Origin: JBNJFY01 sp051747265 | GTDB taxonomy: Bacteria; Bacteroidota; Rhodothermia; Balneolales; Balneolaceae | NCBI GenBank assembly: GCA_051747265.1 | Contig: JBNJFY010000001.1 | Coordinates: forward strand, 372,001 to 436,000 | Direction of reading: 5' to 3' | Length of the DNA: 64,000 bases | Shown: in pieces, positions 1 to 9,932 of the stretch | How the letters are laid out: each line of letters opens with the position of its first letter | How positions within the stretch are numbered: the first letter of the stretch is position 1 | Made by a program: the position numbers and the translations under genes | The notes under the pieces: model-generated | The model's database searches: none | Seen by the model: the letters and a program-made list of their open reading frames with translations, nothing else | What the model was told of the DNA's origin: nothing

Positions 1-579
1 TTTCTCATTCAAGAAGTTGATGGTAGAGTCCATCGGACGGTTATAGAGCCAGTACAACAGGCCGAGCACAAACATATTTTTGCTGCGCTCAACATCCTTA
101 TGCGATAGATCCGGATCACTCAGGCATTCTTTGGTCAGTTTGGTGATATCGATATCAATAAGCTGATAATCATTAAGCGTGTCATCTTCCAGCGGATTGG
201 CATCCTTATCGTAATGAGCCAATCCCAAATTACGCTTATCGAAACCGGCGGTATTGGCTATTACGGTTCCGCCCCGGCGCAATAAATCCAAATTGGCTTT
301 CAGGGCTGCCGCGTTCATAGCCACCAGTACATCGCACATATCGCCCGGGGTTAAGATCTCCTTACTTCCAAAATGCAACTGGAAAGAGGAAACACCCGGA
401 ACCGTTCCGGCTGGCGCCCGTATCTCCGCGGGGAATTCAGGAAGTGTTCGCAAATCGTTTCCCTTTAGCGCGGTCGCATTGGTAAAGAGGGAACCGGTCA
501 ATTGCATTCCATCACCAGAATCACCGGCAAATCGAATGGTTACTTCATCTTGTAATCGCTGGGGAGAATCAATACTCAT
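1..579 (-). CDS. korA: 2-oxoglutarate:ferredoxin oxidoreductase subunit alpha, N-terminal part
   Basis: Reading the minus strand from the ATG at 579 gives 193 codons open to the window edge, so the gene is cut by the window. The protein starts MSIDSPQRLQDEVTIRFAGD and continues with GDGMQLTG, then LPEFPAEIRAPAGTVPGVSSFQ and a Rossmann-like segment with MCDVLVAMNAAALKANL. This is the gamma-domain start of KorA-type 2-oxoacid:acceptor oxidoreductase alpha subunits, which carry out ferredoxin-linked oxidative decarboxylation of 2-oxoglutarate to succinyl-CoA. The partner korB would lie off the left edge. The assignment to 2-oxoglutarate rather than another 2-oxoacid rests on overall similarity and is inference. 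Confidence 0.85.
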   Translation of the reverse strand, partial: MSIDSPQRLQDEVTIRFAGDSGDGMQLTGSLFTNATALKGNDLRTLPEFPAEIRAPAGTVPGVSSFQLHFGSKEILTPGDMCDVLVAMNAAALKANLDLLRRGGTVIANTAGFDKRNLGLAHYDKDANPLEDDTLNDYQLIDIDITKLTKECLSDPDLSHKDVERSKNMFVLGLLYWLYNRPMDSTINFLNEK

Positions 580-752
580 AGAAGTGATTTAATAATCAAA
601 TAATCCATCAAGGCGGGGCGAAATCGTTTGTTGACCCAAAATCACCCGTGTTTGCATTAGTATAACAGGCCTTAAAAATAGGCCTATAATGTAAATAAGT
701 TGTGAAGAACTACCAATACGGATCAGAAGGCACGATATGTTGCCAATTAGGA

Positions 753-2774
753 CTATGAATCAGCGGTTAACTCCTGTTTATCCCTCCATAGCACCAGTTC
801 TTCCATGGCCCGATCGCACAGCTCTTCCACTTTCCGCAGCAATGCTTTCACCTGGTCGGCGCGCTGACGTTCTAATGCTTCTTCTTCAACCCGTTCCAGT
901 AAAATTACCACCCGATCTAATCCCACATACCCCATTTGTGGTTTCATTTTGTGGGCTTGCTTTTTAACTGCTTTCCAGGCTCCCCGCTCTACCTGTTTTC
1001 GCAGGTTGTTGATATAGTTGGGGGTATGCTCTAAAAACACATCTACCATATTGGCAACCACTTGCTCATTGCCACGGGCATAGTCATACAGTTTATTGAT
1101 ATCCGTAACCCGATAATCTTTACCGTTGTCGTTGCCATTGCCATTGCTGTTGATACTGGTACCTCGCTCATCAGAAGTGGCCTTAGAGGAAGCAACAGTT
1201 TCCGTGCTTGATGAGGCTCCTTTATCTGGTAGATTGGGATCGGGTGGATTCTCGCGGCGTTCCATCCATTTTCCCAACGTATCAAACACATGATCTGCTC
1301 TGAATGGTTTGGTGATATAATCAACCATTCCGGCGTTTATACAGCGGTCGCGATCTCCATCCATGGCCGCCGCAGTTAGTGCGATGATATGTGGGAGTTG
1401 AATATCGGGGTGCCAGTGAGCGTACTTTTTCACAATTTGTTTGGTGGTCTGAATGCCGTCCATCTCCGGCATTTGGACGTCCATCAAAATAATATCATGC
1501 GGCTGCTTTTTGAGTATTTGTATGGCTTCTTTACCATGCTTGGCCTTCGCTATAGTGGCCCCGGTTTCCGATACGACTTGCTCAATTACCGACATATTGA
1601 CCGGATTATCCTCAACAATCAAAATACCTCGCCCTTTTAGCTGGGGCACATCCTCATCCGGCAAAGTATGATCTGGTTGCTCTTCCGGAATGGCGAAAGG
1701 CAATTGTATACAGCAACGTGTACCTTTTTGCTTGGAACTATCAATTTCAAATATACCGCCCCATTCCTTTACCGCGGACTGAACCAGCGCCAAACCCGTT
1801 CCCAGTTTCCCCGGTGCAGCTTTAAACGGTTTACCCTGACGCACTAAATCCAAATCCTCCGCTGATAGCCCAATTCCCGTGTCTTTTACTTCAAAGCGAA
1901 GCCAGGCATGAGTTAACTCCTCGCTGGGCAATGAGACTAACTGCGCCGAACAAGTTACCTGCCCATTTCGAGTATGCTCAATGCTGTTTTCCAGTAGCTG
2001 CAGCAGTACGCGATGAACCAAAGTTTCACTCCCTCTGACCAACAAAGGGATCTCGGGATCCAGCTCAAATGTAATGGATAGTTGATCCGCGCGATCACCC
2101 GAGAAAGCATATTCCTTGAGACGATGGAAAACTCGTTCTACAGAAAAGGATGATTGACTAACCGGATCTCTATGTTTCGCAAAAGAGACCAAATTTAGTT
2201 CATCAACCACATCTTCGGCCTGCAGCAAAGTAAGCATGGCTTGCTTGATCTTATGACGAACACGACCGCTTACCGTAGATGAGCTCACCTCTTCCAGAGT
2301 GCGTTCAATACCCCGCATAAGTGGCTCGAGTGCTGGCGGTACCGCTTGGAGTAGCATCCGATCTAATAAGTCCTCGGATTCTTGCTCCAGATGATACCCC
2401 ACTCGGTATAGCACATAGCTTTGAAGCGATGAGGAAAATTGCTTGGGGGTTGCGAATATATATTCAAAAGAAACCGCTTTCTTTCTGAGTTGCTTCCCGT
2501 GTTCGGGCTTCGAGCTACATACAATTACCCAAGATGTAGACACATTCAGGGTACTCAACTCTTCAATGACTGCCTGATCGTTCTGATCAAGAAATAAAAT
2601 GAGTCCACTGATCTGCCCATCATCCTGTACCTCCGCCAACTCTTGGAGAGTGGTGAGAAATTCAAAATCGGCAGACTTACTCTGAACGCCATTACGCAAT
2701 TGCTTAATCAAATTGGAAAAGCCCTTAACCCGCTCATTCCAAACAGGCGCGCTATACAGATAGACTTTACTCAT
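753..2774 (-). CDS. Cytosolic hybrid histidine kinase (HATPase-REC-HPt)
   Basis: A 673-aa protein with no membrane segment. Residues 1-125 look like a degenerate receiver-type alpha/beta domain. A helical linker follows, then a HATPase domain with N-box LLENSIEH (261-268), G1 DTGIGL (298-303) and G2 GTGLALV. Next is a receiver domain (383-505) with phospho-Asp D432 in LMDVQMPEMDG and the K of ITKPF. A Ser/Thr/Asn/Gly-rich linker leads to an HPt domain with phospho-His H608 in QAHKMKP. The usual HisKA H-box (SHExRTP) is not visible. The nearest candidate is H174 in RHKIKQ, so autophosphorylation may be unusual. It probably feeds an unlinked output regulator through the HPt. It stands alone, with a 101-bp gap to the cus genes. 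Kinase class is certain; signal unknown. Confidence 0.85.
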   Translation of the reverse strand: MSKVYLYSAPVWNERVKGFSNLIKQLRNGVQSKSADFEFLTTLQELAEVQDDGQISGLILFLDQNDQAVIEELSTLNVSTSWVIVCSSKPEHGKQLRKKAVSFEYIFATPKQFSSSLQSYVLYRVGYHLEQESEDLLDRMLLQAVPPALEPLMRGIERTLEEVSSSTVSGRVRHKIKQAMLTLLQAEDVVDELNLVSFAKHRDPVSQSSFSVERVFHRLKEYAFSGDRADQLSITFELDPEIPLLVRGSETLVHRVLLQLLENSIEHTRNGQVTCSAQLVSLPSEELTHAWLRFEVKDTGIGLSAEDLDLVRQGKPFKAAPGKLGTGLALVQSAVKEWGGIFEIDSSKQKGTRCCIQLPFAIPEEQPDHTLPDEDVPQLKGRGILIVEDNPVNMSVIEQVVSETGATIAKAKHGKEAIQILKKQPHDIILMDVQMPEMDGIQTTKQIVKKYAHWHPDIQLPHIIALTAAAMDGDRDRCINAGMVDYITKPFRADHVFDTLGKWMERRENPPDPNLPDKGASSSTETVASSKATSDERGTSINSNGNGNDNGKDYRVTDINKLYDYARGNEQVVANMVDVFLEHTPNYINNLRKQVERGAWKAVKKQAHKMKPQMGYVGLDRVVILLERVEEEALERQRADQVKALLRKVEELCDRAMEELVLWRDKQELTADS

Positions 2775-2875
2775 CTTCGGATTCCGATTGAACGCTCATT
2801 AGGATTATGCCCCACACCGATAATGTTACTAATAGTTTGAATATCAAACCAAAATTTTAACCTAATGCCATTAAG

Positions 2876-4645
2876 CTACCATTCAGTTACTACACTGCCA
2901 CAGGTAAGCATTTGTTCCCCATAATAGGGATTACGAACCTCTTCTTCCTGACTTAACCAATCGGCCCCGTTACCAAATGCCATGGGACAATGCTGCTGGT
3001 AACCCACTCCCGTGATGCCTGCCTTTTTGATCAATGTGATTAACTGCATAGAGATCTCTGAAAAAGCCTCTCGTTGTTCTTCCAAGTCGCTTGATTGCTC
3101 AATGGATTGTACTTGCGATTCAAGAACCGTTCTTGATTTCATCCATGCCTTATGCTGTGTTTCGGACAATGCCTGCATTGATACGAGGGATAACGATTCA
3201 AATAACGCTTTCGCATATCGACGGGCATCTTCTGGTTTGGAAGCCACCAATGCATCTTTGAGTTGGAAATAGGGATCCATCTGGGATCGAAATTGTTCGG
3301 AAAAAGATTCAGGATACGCGTCCATTTGTTCAGACATTTCAGAGTGCCTATGTCCTGATCTTTGGGCACTCGAATCCTGTTTACCCGACGGGTTCATCAT
3401 ACTGGTTTTACCGGCTAGCTGAGCGGCACTATCCAGTTTGAAGGTTCCGTGGGTCACCACTTCCTCTCCCTCCGATAAGCCGTCCAGAATGACGTATCGC
3501 TCGCCCAATCGCGTTCCCAGAACCACTTCTCGAGCTTCAAAGGTCGGTTTAGAAGCCTCCGTATCTCGCACATAGACCAGCGAACGTTCTCCCGTCCACA
3601 TGACCGCCGAAGCCGGAACCTGCAGTAACGGTTGCCCCTCATTCAGTTGAGCACGAACCATCGCTTGGGCAATCATCTCTGGCTTCAATGTACCCTCCGC
3701 ATTATCAATTTCCGTCCGCACCCGAATGGTCCGCGTATCCGTTTGCAGCACGGGATCGATATACGAGATCGTTGTACGGTACTCTTTACCCCGCAACGCA
3801 TCCACTTGGAAAGTGACCGAATCTCCCTCACTTAACGCTGATAGGTCGCTTTCATAGGCTTCAAAAATACCCCACACCTTAGACAGATCCGCAATTTCAT
3901 ACATTATAGTGCCTTCCATGACATGATCTTCCCGAGAAATGCGTCGCTGAGTCACATACCCGCTCACCGGAGATACAATGGGAACTTCGGTTAACACCCG
4001 TTCATTATGTTCAATGGCGTGGATCTGCTCATCGGGAAGCTCCCACAGCTCTAGTTTTCGTCGGGCGGCCTTATACAACGCCGGATTGTTCTCCTTATAG
4101 TGCAAGGCTTCCAATAACTCCTTTTGGGCGGTGATCAACTCTGGCGAATAGATGCGTGCCAGGATCTGTCCTTTTTCCACGTATTCCCCCGTGTAATTGA
4201 CCAGCAACGTTTTGATCCGTCCGGGAAAGTGAGCCGTCACGCTGGAAATACGACGCTCATCCACCGCGATTTTCCCCGGCAACCGCACCTGTTGGATAGC
4301 CGGTTCCCACATAACTTTTGTGGTTTGAATTTCGGCTATTTTTGCCGCGGTCTCAGACATCTGTACCTGTTGGGCACTGACTGCACTGTCATCTTCTTCG
4401 GAATCCGCGGGGATCAGCTCCATACCACAAATAGGACAATTGCCCGGCTCGGACTGGCGCACCTGCGGATGCATACTGCAAGTCCATACGGTTTCCTCAC
4501 CAGAAGTTTCCATTTCGGTATGTTGATGTTCATCGGTTGCCGCCGTATCGGTTTCGCTGCCCGAAAATAAGATCCAGCCCAGAATTAGGCCGATGAGCAC
4601 CAGTACACTGTTTCGAATCCAGGGTTGTTGAAGTAGTTGTTTCAT
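2876..4645 (-). CDS. cusB: CusB-type RND periplasmic adaptor with HMBD and DUF3347
   Basis: A 589-aa membrane-fusion protein. The N-terminus has one membrane anchor (about residues 11-27), a His-rich stretch (DEHQHTEME), then a heavy-metal-binding domain WTCSMHPQVRQSEPGNCPICGMEL (Cys/His/Met ligands). The lipoyl/barrel adaptor core follows (LLVNYTGEYVEKGQILARIYSPEL, VSPVSGYVTQR). The C-terminal ~150 residues form a DUF3347 domain ending in a Met/Cys-containing tail (QQHCPMAFG). It should link the inner-membrane pump CusA to the outer-membrane channel in the periplasm and bind Cu(I)/Ag(I) through HMBD. It is the last gene of a cusA-cusC-cusB run on the minus strand, 41 bp after cusC. Metal choice (Cu/Ag rather than Co/Zn/Cd) is inferred from HMBD plus the copA neighbourhood. 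Confidence 0.92.
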   Translation of the reverse strand: MKQLLQQPWIRNSVLVLIGLILGWILFSGSETDTAATDEHQHTEMETSGEETVWTCSMHPQVRQSEPGNCPICGMELIPADSEEDDSAVSAQQVQMSETAAKIAEIQTTKVMWEPAIQQVRLPGKIAVDERRISSVTAHFPGRIKTLLVNYTGEYVEKGQILARIYSPELITAQKELLEALHYKENNPALYKAARRKLELWELPDEQIHAIEHNERVLTEVPIVSPVSGYVTQRRISREDHVMEGTIMYEIADLSKVWGIFEAYESDLSALSEGDSVTFQVDALRGKEYRTTISYIDPVLQTDTRTIRVRTEIDNAEGTLKPEMIAQAMVRAQLNEGQPLLQVPASAVMWTGERSLVYVRDTEASKPTFEAREVVLGTRLGERYVILDGLSEGEEVVTHGTFKLDSAAQLAGKTSMMNPSGKQDSSAQRSGHRHSEMSEQMDAYPESFSEQFRSQMDPYFQLKDALVASKPEDARRYAKALFESLSLVSMQALSETQHKAWMKSRTVLESQVQSIEQSSDLEEQREAFSEISMQLITLIKKAGITGVGYQQHCPMAFGNGADWLSQEEEVRNPYYGEQMLTCGSVVTEW

Positions 4646-4686
4646 AATCAGGTTATTTAATCGTAAACGAATGGGATGAATATCTC

Positions 4687-5997
4687 TTATTGATCCGAGG
4701 GAGATACTTGGGGTTGGGGATAATCATTGGTTAAATAGCGAATTCGTGCTTCGGCCAAATGCTGAGCCACTATGGATCGCTCCAGCTCCAATCGGTAATC
4801 CAGCTTCTTGCTTTCCAAGCGCAGAATCTCTTCAAAGTCGCTTCCATCGGTGGAATACTGCTCAATCAGAATATCCAAGGCCTGTTGAATGCGTTGCAAC
4901 TGACCTTCCTGATAGAGCACAATACGTCGCTGGGCATCCCGATAAGCCTGTAGGCTCTGTTCGACTTGTACGCCCAGCTCATCTTGTCTGGCTTGCAGGC
5001 GATCGGTCATCGAACGCTGGTTAAGCTGCGCTTCTTTGACCTGGGCACGTTCTCCTTTTCGGTAGATGGGAATGCTGATAGTTGCTTTGGCCAAAACAGC
5101 GTCTTTGCCGTTATCGGTCAAGGCCCCCGATCGCTCCCCGGTGAAGATGTAGTCCAATCCCAAACCCAGATCGGGACGCCCATCCAACCGAGCGGTTTCC
5201 ACGGCCTGTTGGGCGGCCGATCGTCGCATTTCCAGCGCCTCCAATTGAGGATGCGCACCGCGCACCTGCTGCACAAGCTGTTCATAGGTGAAGGCACGAT
5301 CCAACTTAGCGAGCGTATCCGGCAACCTAAGCTGTATCTGATCCGAGCGGGTCAATGCCTGTGCTTTTTCACGCAGTTCTTGCCGCTGGTCAACCAAGTT
5401 CTCCTTGCGGGTTACTACATCATCGCGCTGCATTTGCACGCGCAGCACATCGATCTGCTCTCCTATATCCACTTCGTATTGGCGCAGGGCCAACTGTTCA
5501 AAGGAGTTTAAGATGCGAATATGCTCGGTTAACAGCCGAATGGTGGCCTCTAACTCATACCATTGATGCCAAAGCTGTTCGGCCCGGTAGAACAGGGCAT
5601 TTCGATCGCTCACAAAATCGTGGTAAGCCGCTTTGGCTTTTTGCTCGGCCACCGATGCTTGGGCATCCCGTTTCCCGAACCAGGGCATCATTTGGCTTAT
5701 AGATAATCGGGCTTGTTGGGGTCCAACCCGGGTTTCTATGGGTTGGATGAAATACCCAAAAGCCAACTGGGGATCGGGTAGTTGTCGCATCTGTGGAACG
5801 CGCTCCAAGCTAGCCAGATAGGAATTGAAGCTGGCCTTTAACCCCGGATTGCGTTGGGCCACCAGCTCCTGAAACTGCTCAACAGACTCAATAGCACGTT
5901 GGGGAGCCACTTCTTCTTGGCCTTGTGCCAGGGCATGGTTGACTCCAGTGAGAAGCAGAGCCAACAAAGTGAAAACAAAGGGTAAACGTTTCATCAT
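4687..5997 (-). CDS. cusC: TolC/CusC-family outer-membrane efflux channel
   Basis: The reading frame is open up to 6090, but that would overlap the end of cusA and bury the signal peptide. I place the start at the double Met at 5997/5994, which gives KRLPFVFTLLALLLTGVNHALA as a clean signal peptide and a 31-bp spacer from the cusA stop. The mature protein is the two-fold repeated alpha-helical barrel typical of outer-membrane efflux proteins (FQELVAQRNPGL..., VETARLDGRPDLGLGLDYIF). It would form the exit duct of the CusCBA complex. Length (436 aa) is normal for the family. No lipobox Cys is seen after the signal, unlike E. coli CusC. Confidence 0.9.
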   Translation of the reverse strand: MMKRLPFVFTLLALLLTGVNHALAQGQEEVAPQRAIESVEQFQELVAQRNPGLKASFNSYLASLERVPQMRQLPDPQLAFGYFIQPIETRVGPQQARLSISQMMPWFGKRDAQASVAEQKAKAAYHDFVSDRNALFYRAEQLWHQWYELEATIRLLTEHIRILNSFEQLALRQYEVDIGEQIDVLRVQMQRDDVVTRKENLVDQRQELREKAQALTRSDQIQLRLPDTLAKLDRAFTYEQLVQQVRGAHPQLEALEMRRSAAQQAVETARLDGRPDLGLGLDYIFTGERSGALTDNGKDAVLAKATISIPIYRKGERAQVKEAQLNQRSMTDRLQARQDELGVQVEQSLQAYRDAQRRIVLYQEGQLQRIQQALDILIEQYSTDGSDFEEILRLESKKLDYRLELERSIVAQHLAEARIRYLTNDYPQPQVSPSDQ

Positions 5998-6028
5998 ATA
6001 TGGGTTTTGCTGAATAGAAAATGATGTC

Positions 6029-9000
6029 TTACACATGCTGATCCTCCATATCGATAAGCGGTGGCTGATGTTGATACTCTTTCCAAGCACTGTACAGCAC
6101 CGGTACTACAAACAGGGTGATGACTTGTAATAACATGCCTCCCACACTGGGGATAGCCATGGGCACCATAATATCCGATCCGCGTCCGGTGGAGGTAAGT
6201 ACCGGCAGCAGAGCCAGAATGGTGGTCGCGGTGGTCATCAGGGTAGGCCGGATACGTCGGGTCCCCGCCTCAACCACGGTTTCCCGAATGTGATCCACAG
6301 AATCCGGTTGATTGCGCTCAAAGAGTTGATCCAGATAGGTAGCGATGACCACCCCCCCATCGGCAGCAATACCGAACAGGGCGATAAAGCCCACCCAAAC
6401 GGCGACACTCAAGTTGACCACGCCCATTTGAAACAGTGCGCGCATGGAGGTGTCGAACAATTCGAAGTTTAGGAACCAGGGCTGCCCATACAACCAAAGT
6501 AGAATAAAACCCCCACTCCAGGCCACAAAAATACTAGTGAAGATCATGGAGGTTGTGGTCACCGATTTGAACTGGAAATAGAGGATCAGGAATATGACCA
6601 GCAACGCGATAGGCAGGATAATCGACAATCTCTGCGAAGCTCGGATCTGATTCTCGTAATTCCCGGCAAACTCGTAGCTCACTCCCGATGGAACACCCAG
6701 CGCTCCCTTATCGATCTGATCCTGAATGTAAGACTGCGCCTGTTCCACCACTTCCACTTCCGCGAAGCCGTCTTTTTTGTCGAAAATGACATAGCTGATC
6801 AGAAAGGTGTCTTCGCTTTTGATGGCCTGCGGACCTTGCCGGTAGGTGATATCCGCCACCTGACTCAAAGGAATCTGTTTTCCATTGCCGGTGGGCACCA
6901 ACATGCGGTTGATAGCTTCGGGCGTATCCCGCCGTTCTCGCGCGTAGCGAACCCGCACCGGATAACGCTCGCGCCCCTCTACCGTGGTGGTTAATTTAAT
7001 ACCTCCCAGCGCCACCTCAATAAAGTGCTGCACTTCACTCATCTGTATCCCGTATCGGGCCAGCTTATCGCGGTGGATGTCAATTTCCAGATACGGCTTC
7101 CCCACGATGCGATCCGCAAATACGGAGGAGGTTTTTATAGAGGGCACCTCCTTAAGCACCTCTTCCAATTGTAATCCAAACGACTCCAAGGTTTTCAAGT
7201 CGGGTCCTTTAAGCTTGAGCCCCATGGGAGCGCGCATGCCCGATTGCAACATCACCAGACGGGTTTCAATAGGTTGCAATTTCGGCGCGGAGGTGGTGCC
7301 CGGAATTTTTGTGGCCGATACGATCTCCTCCCAGATATCATCCGGGCTCTGGATATGATCGCGCCACTGTCGATAGTACTGTCCATCCGGATCAGGAATC
7401 AGCTCACCAGAATCATCGCGCGCGTAATTGCCCTGGTCATCCACCCGAAATCGCTGACGGTACCCTTGCTCATTCGTTTTATACTCCGATTTGTAGAGAA
7501 TTACATTCTCAAACATTGAGGTAGGCGCTGGATCCAGGGCCGACTCCACGCGCCCCAGTTTCCCAACCACCGATTTAACTTCGGGAATAGCCGCCACACG
7601 CTGGTCCAGTTTTTGAAGCACATCTTTGGTTTCCTCAATCCCCGCGTGAGGCATGGTCGTAGGCATCAACAGAAACGATCCTTCATCCAGCCGTGGCATG
7701 AATTCCTCACCCAAGCCCGGGAAGGCGTGCGTGGCCGCTGACCATACCTGTGTGGTTCGAATATTCACTCCTATGGTCTCAAAACCGTTGGCTACCGCCC
7801 CAAATACCGTGGCGAAACCCAGCCAAATAACCACACCCCAGACCAAAAATATGGTAGGAATACTCAGAAATAACACCTTGTGTCGGAGTGCCCAACGCAG
7901 CATCACCGGATAATAATAGATGACCGCGTAGAATGCACCCAGAATTAGGGCAATAATCACAGCCACAAACAGGAAGTTTAAGATCCAGGCGACCGACGGC
8001 CCCAGGGGTAACCATGCGGAGGTTAACAGTTGCGTGACCGCCAGAACAATAATTCCGGTGTTGATCCAGGTGAGTCGGGGATCCCCGGCATAGCCGGCCC
8101 AGGTGGCCGCTCCGTTGACCAATCCGAAGGCCATGAGTACCCAACCGGCCCAACTCATTCCATGATAAAAAGCCACGCCACTAAGCACCAGTACTAATCC
8201 ATTCCAACCCAGGCGGATCCAGTTGCGTCGAATTTTGATAGAGAAAAACCAGTGCGCAAAGGCGGGTAATACGGTAATGGCCAAAATGATGGCGGCCACC
8301 AGCGCAAAGGTTTTGGTGTAGGCCAACGGACGAAACAGCTTCCCCTCTGCAGCCACCATGGTAAATACGGGTAGGAAACTGACAATAGTGGTCAATACCG
8401 CGGTAAGTACCGCCGAGGCAACCTCCGAGGTAGCCCGGAAAATCACCTCCAACAGGGACTCTTCCGGATCTCGTTCCTCCATGTGGGTGAGCATATTTTC
8501 CGATAATATCACCCCCATATCCACCATGGTTCCGATGGCAATGGCAATACCGGATAAAGCTACGATGTTGGCGGTAATCCCCGCATACTTCATCGCGATA
8601 AAGCACATCAACACGGCCACCGGCAACATCCCGGAGATTAGAATGGATGTGCGTAGGTTAAGTACCATGACCACCACCACGATGATGGTAATTAACACTT
8701 CCAGTGTCAGGGCCTCCTCCAGCGTACCCAGCGTCTCCTTAATCAGATCGGTTCGATCGTAGAAGGGCACAATGGTCAATTTAGAGGTGGTTCCGTCGTC
8801 CAGTTCTTTGGTAGGTAAGCCCGGGGCAATCTCATTGATTTTGGCTTTCACATTCTCAATCACCTTTAACGGATTTTCTCCATACCGGGAAACCACCACA
8901 CCGCCGACCACCTCGGCGCCTTCCTTATCCAAAATACCACGTCGCGAAGCCGGCCCCATCTGCACCTGAGCCACATCCTGAATCCGAACCGGCACCTGAT

Positions 9001-9808
9001 CATTCATGGTGATCACCGCCTGCCTTAGATCTTCCAAATTCTCGATATATCCCAACCCACGAACCAGATACTCTACGTTATTCAGCTCAATGGTTCGAGC
9101 GCCCACCTCAGCATTACTATTCTTGACCGCCTTGAACACATCGTTCATGGTCAACCCGTACATTTTCATGCGATCGGGATCCACATCCACCTGGTATTCT
9201 TTCACATATCCACCAATCGAGGCCACTTCCGCTACCCCTTCCGAGGAGGACAAGGCATATTTCACATAGAAATCCTGAATGCTGCGCAACTCCTGCAGAT
9301 CCCATCCGCCTGTAGTATTTCCCTGTTCATCTCTTCCTTCCAGCGTGTACCAATAGATCTGCCCTAAGGCCGTAGCGTCGGGTCCCAGTGCGGGCTGCAC
9401 GTTATCGGGCAGCGTACCGGCGGGCAATGCGTTAATTTTTTCCAGGATCCGAGAACGGCTCCAGTAAAACTCAATGCCTTCCTCAAAAATCACGTAGATG
9501 GTGGAAAAGCCCATCATGGAGGAACTGCGTACGGTTTTCACTCCCGGGATGCCCAGCAGCTGTGTGGTCAATGGATAGGTGATCTGATCCTCCACATCCT
9601 GTGGTGAGCGCCCCGACCATTGGGTATAGACGATCTGCTGATTTTCACCCAGATTGGGAATAGCATCCACAGGAACCGGGTCACTTGGCAGGAAGTCAAT
9701 ATCCCAGTTAAAAGGAGCCGAAACTATACCCCAGCCGGTCAAACCGACCAATAGCAGTACAGCAACCAATTTGTTTTCTAAAAAGAAACGAATGATACGA
9801 TCGAGCAT
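6029..9808 (-). CDS. cusA: CusA/CzcA heavy-metal RND transporter with enlarged central loop
   Basis: A 1259-aa HME-RND proton-driven pump. It begins MLDRIIRFFLENKLVAVLLL and contains the family signatures YVIFEEGIEFYWSRSRI, the TM4 segment GIAIAIGTMVDMGVILSENM and the C-terminal FGIAADGGVVIATYLDQLF. Typical members are about 1040 aa. Here ~110 extra residues with several additional hydrophobic segments lie at about 530-635, a further ~60 at about 650-710, and another polar insertion with NEQGYRQRFRVDDQGNYARD precedes the second periplasmic domain. It is first in the cusA-cusC-cusB run. The insertion is in frame with no stop, so it is a real subfamily trait and not a frameshift. Substrate Cu/Ag is inferred. 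Confidence 0.93.
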   Translation of the reverse strand: MLDRIIRFFLENKLVAVLLLVGLTGWGIVSAPFNWDIDFLPSDPVPVDAIPNLGENQQIVYTQWSGRSPQDVEDQITYPLTTQLLGIPGVKTVRSSSMMGFSTIYVIFEEGIEFYWSRSRILEKINALPAGTLPDNVQPALGPDATALGQIYWYTLEGRDEQGNTTGGWDLQELRSIQDFYVKYALSSSEGVAEVASIGGYVKEYQVDVDPDRMKMYGLTMNDVFKAVKNSNAEVGARTIELNNVEYLVRGLGYIENLEDLRQAVITMNDQVPVRIQDVAQVQMGPASRRGILDKEGAEVVGGVVVSRYGENPLKVIENVKAKINEIAPGLPTKELDDGTTSKLTIVPFYDRTDLIKETLGTLEEALTLEVLITIIVVVVMVLNLRTSILISGMLPVAVLMCFIAMKYAGITANIVALSGIAIAIGTMVDMGVILSENMLTHMEERDPEESLLEVIFRATSEVASAVLTAVLTTIVSFLPVFTMVAAEGKLFRPLAYTKTFALVAAIILAITVLPAFAHWFFSIKIRRNWIRLGWNGLVLVLSGVAFYHGMSWAGWVLMAFGLVNGAATWAGYAGDPRLTWINTGIIVLAVTQLLTSAWLPLGPSVAWILNFLFVAVIIALILGAFYAVIYYYPVMLRWALRHKVLFLSIPTIFLVWGVVIWLGFATVFGAVANGFETIGVNIRTTQVWSAATHAFPGLGEEFMPRLDEGSFLLMPTTMPHAGIEETKDVLQKLDQRVAAIPEVKSVVGKLGRVESALDPAPTSMFENVILYKSEYKTNEQGYRQRFRVDDQGNYARDDSGELIPDPDGQYYRQWRDHIQSPDDIWEEIVSATKIPGTTSAPKLQPIETRLVMLQSGMRAPMGLKLKGPDLKTLESFGLQLEEVLKEVPSIKTSSVFADRIVGKPYLEIDIHRDKLARYGIQMSEVQHFIEVALGGIKLTTTVEGRERYPVRVRYARERRDTPEAINRMLVPTGNGKQIPLSQVADITYRQGPQAIKSEDTFLISYVIFDKKDGFAEVEVVEQAQSYIQDQIDKGALGVPSGVSYEFAGNYENQIRASQRLSIILPIALLVIFLILYFQFKSVTTTSMIFTSIFVAWSGGFILLWLYGQPWFLNFELFDTSMRALFQMGVVNLSVAVWVGFIALFGIAADGGVVIATYLDQLFERNQPDSVDHIRETVVEAGTRRIRPTLMTTATTILALLPVLTSTGRGSDIMVPMAIPSVGGMLLQVITLFVVPVLYSAWKEYQHQPPLIDMEDQHV

Positions 9809-9932
9809 AGCAATGATTGATATAGGTGTAGATTACCATATAGGAACCTAGAGATCCGTATGGCGGAACAAGTTGATTTCTACGATAGAGGGCCGAACAT
9901 CACGTTCGGCAGAGAAGAGCTATGCTAATCGG

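Noticed and set aside
254..592. A 112-aa plus-strand open frame at the left end
   Set aside because: It lies entirely over the start of korA on the minus strand, which has clear family motifs.
4966..5511. A long plus-strand frame over the TolC-like gene
   Set aside because: Shadow of a GC-rich real gene; no ribosome site or recognisable domain.
6000..6090. TolC-like gene starting at 6090
   Set aside because: It would overlap the cusA stop and put 31 non-family residues in front of a good signal peptide.
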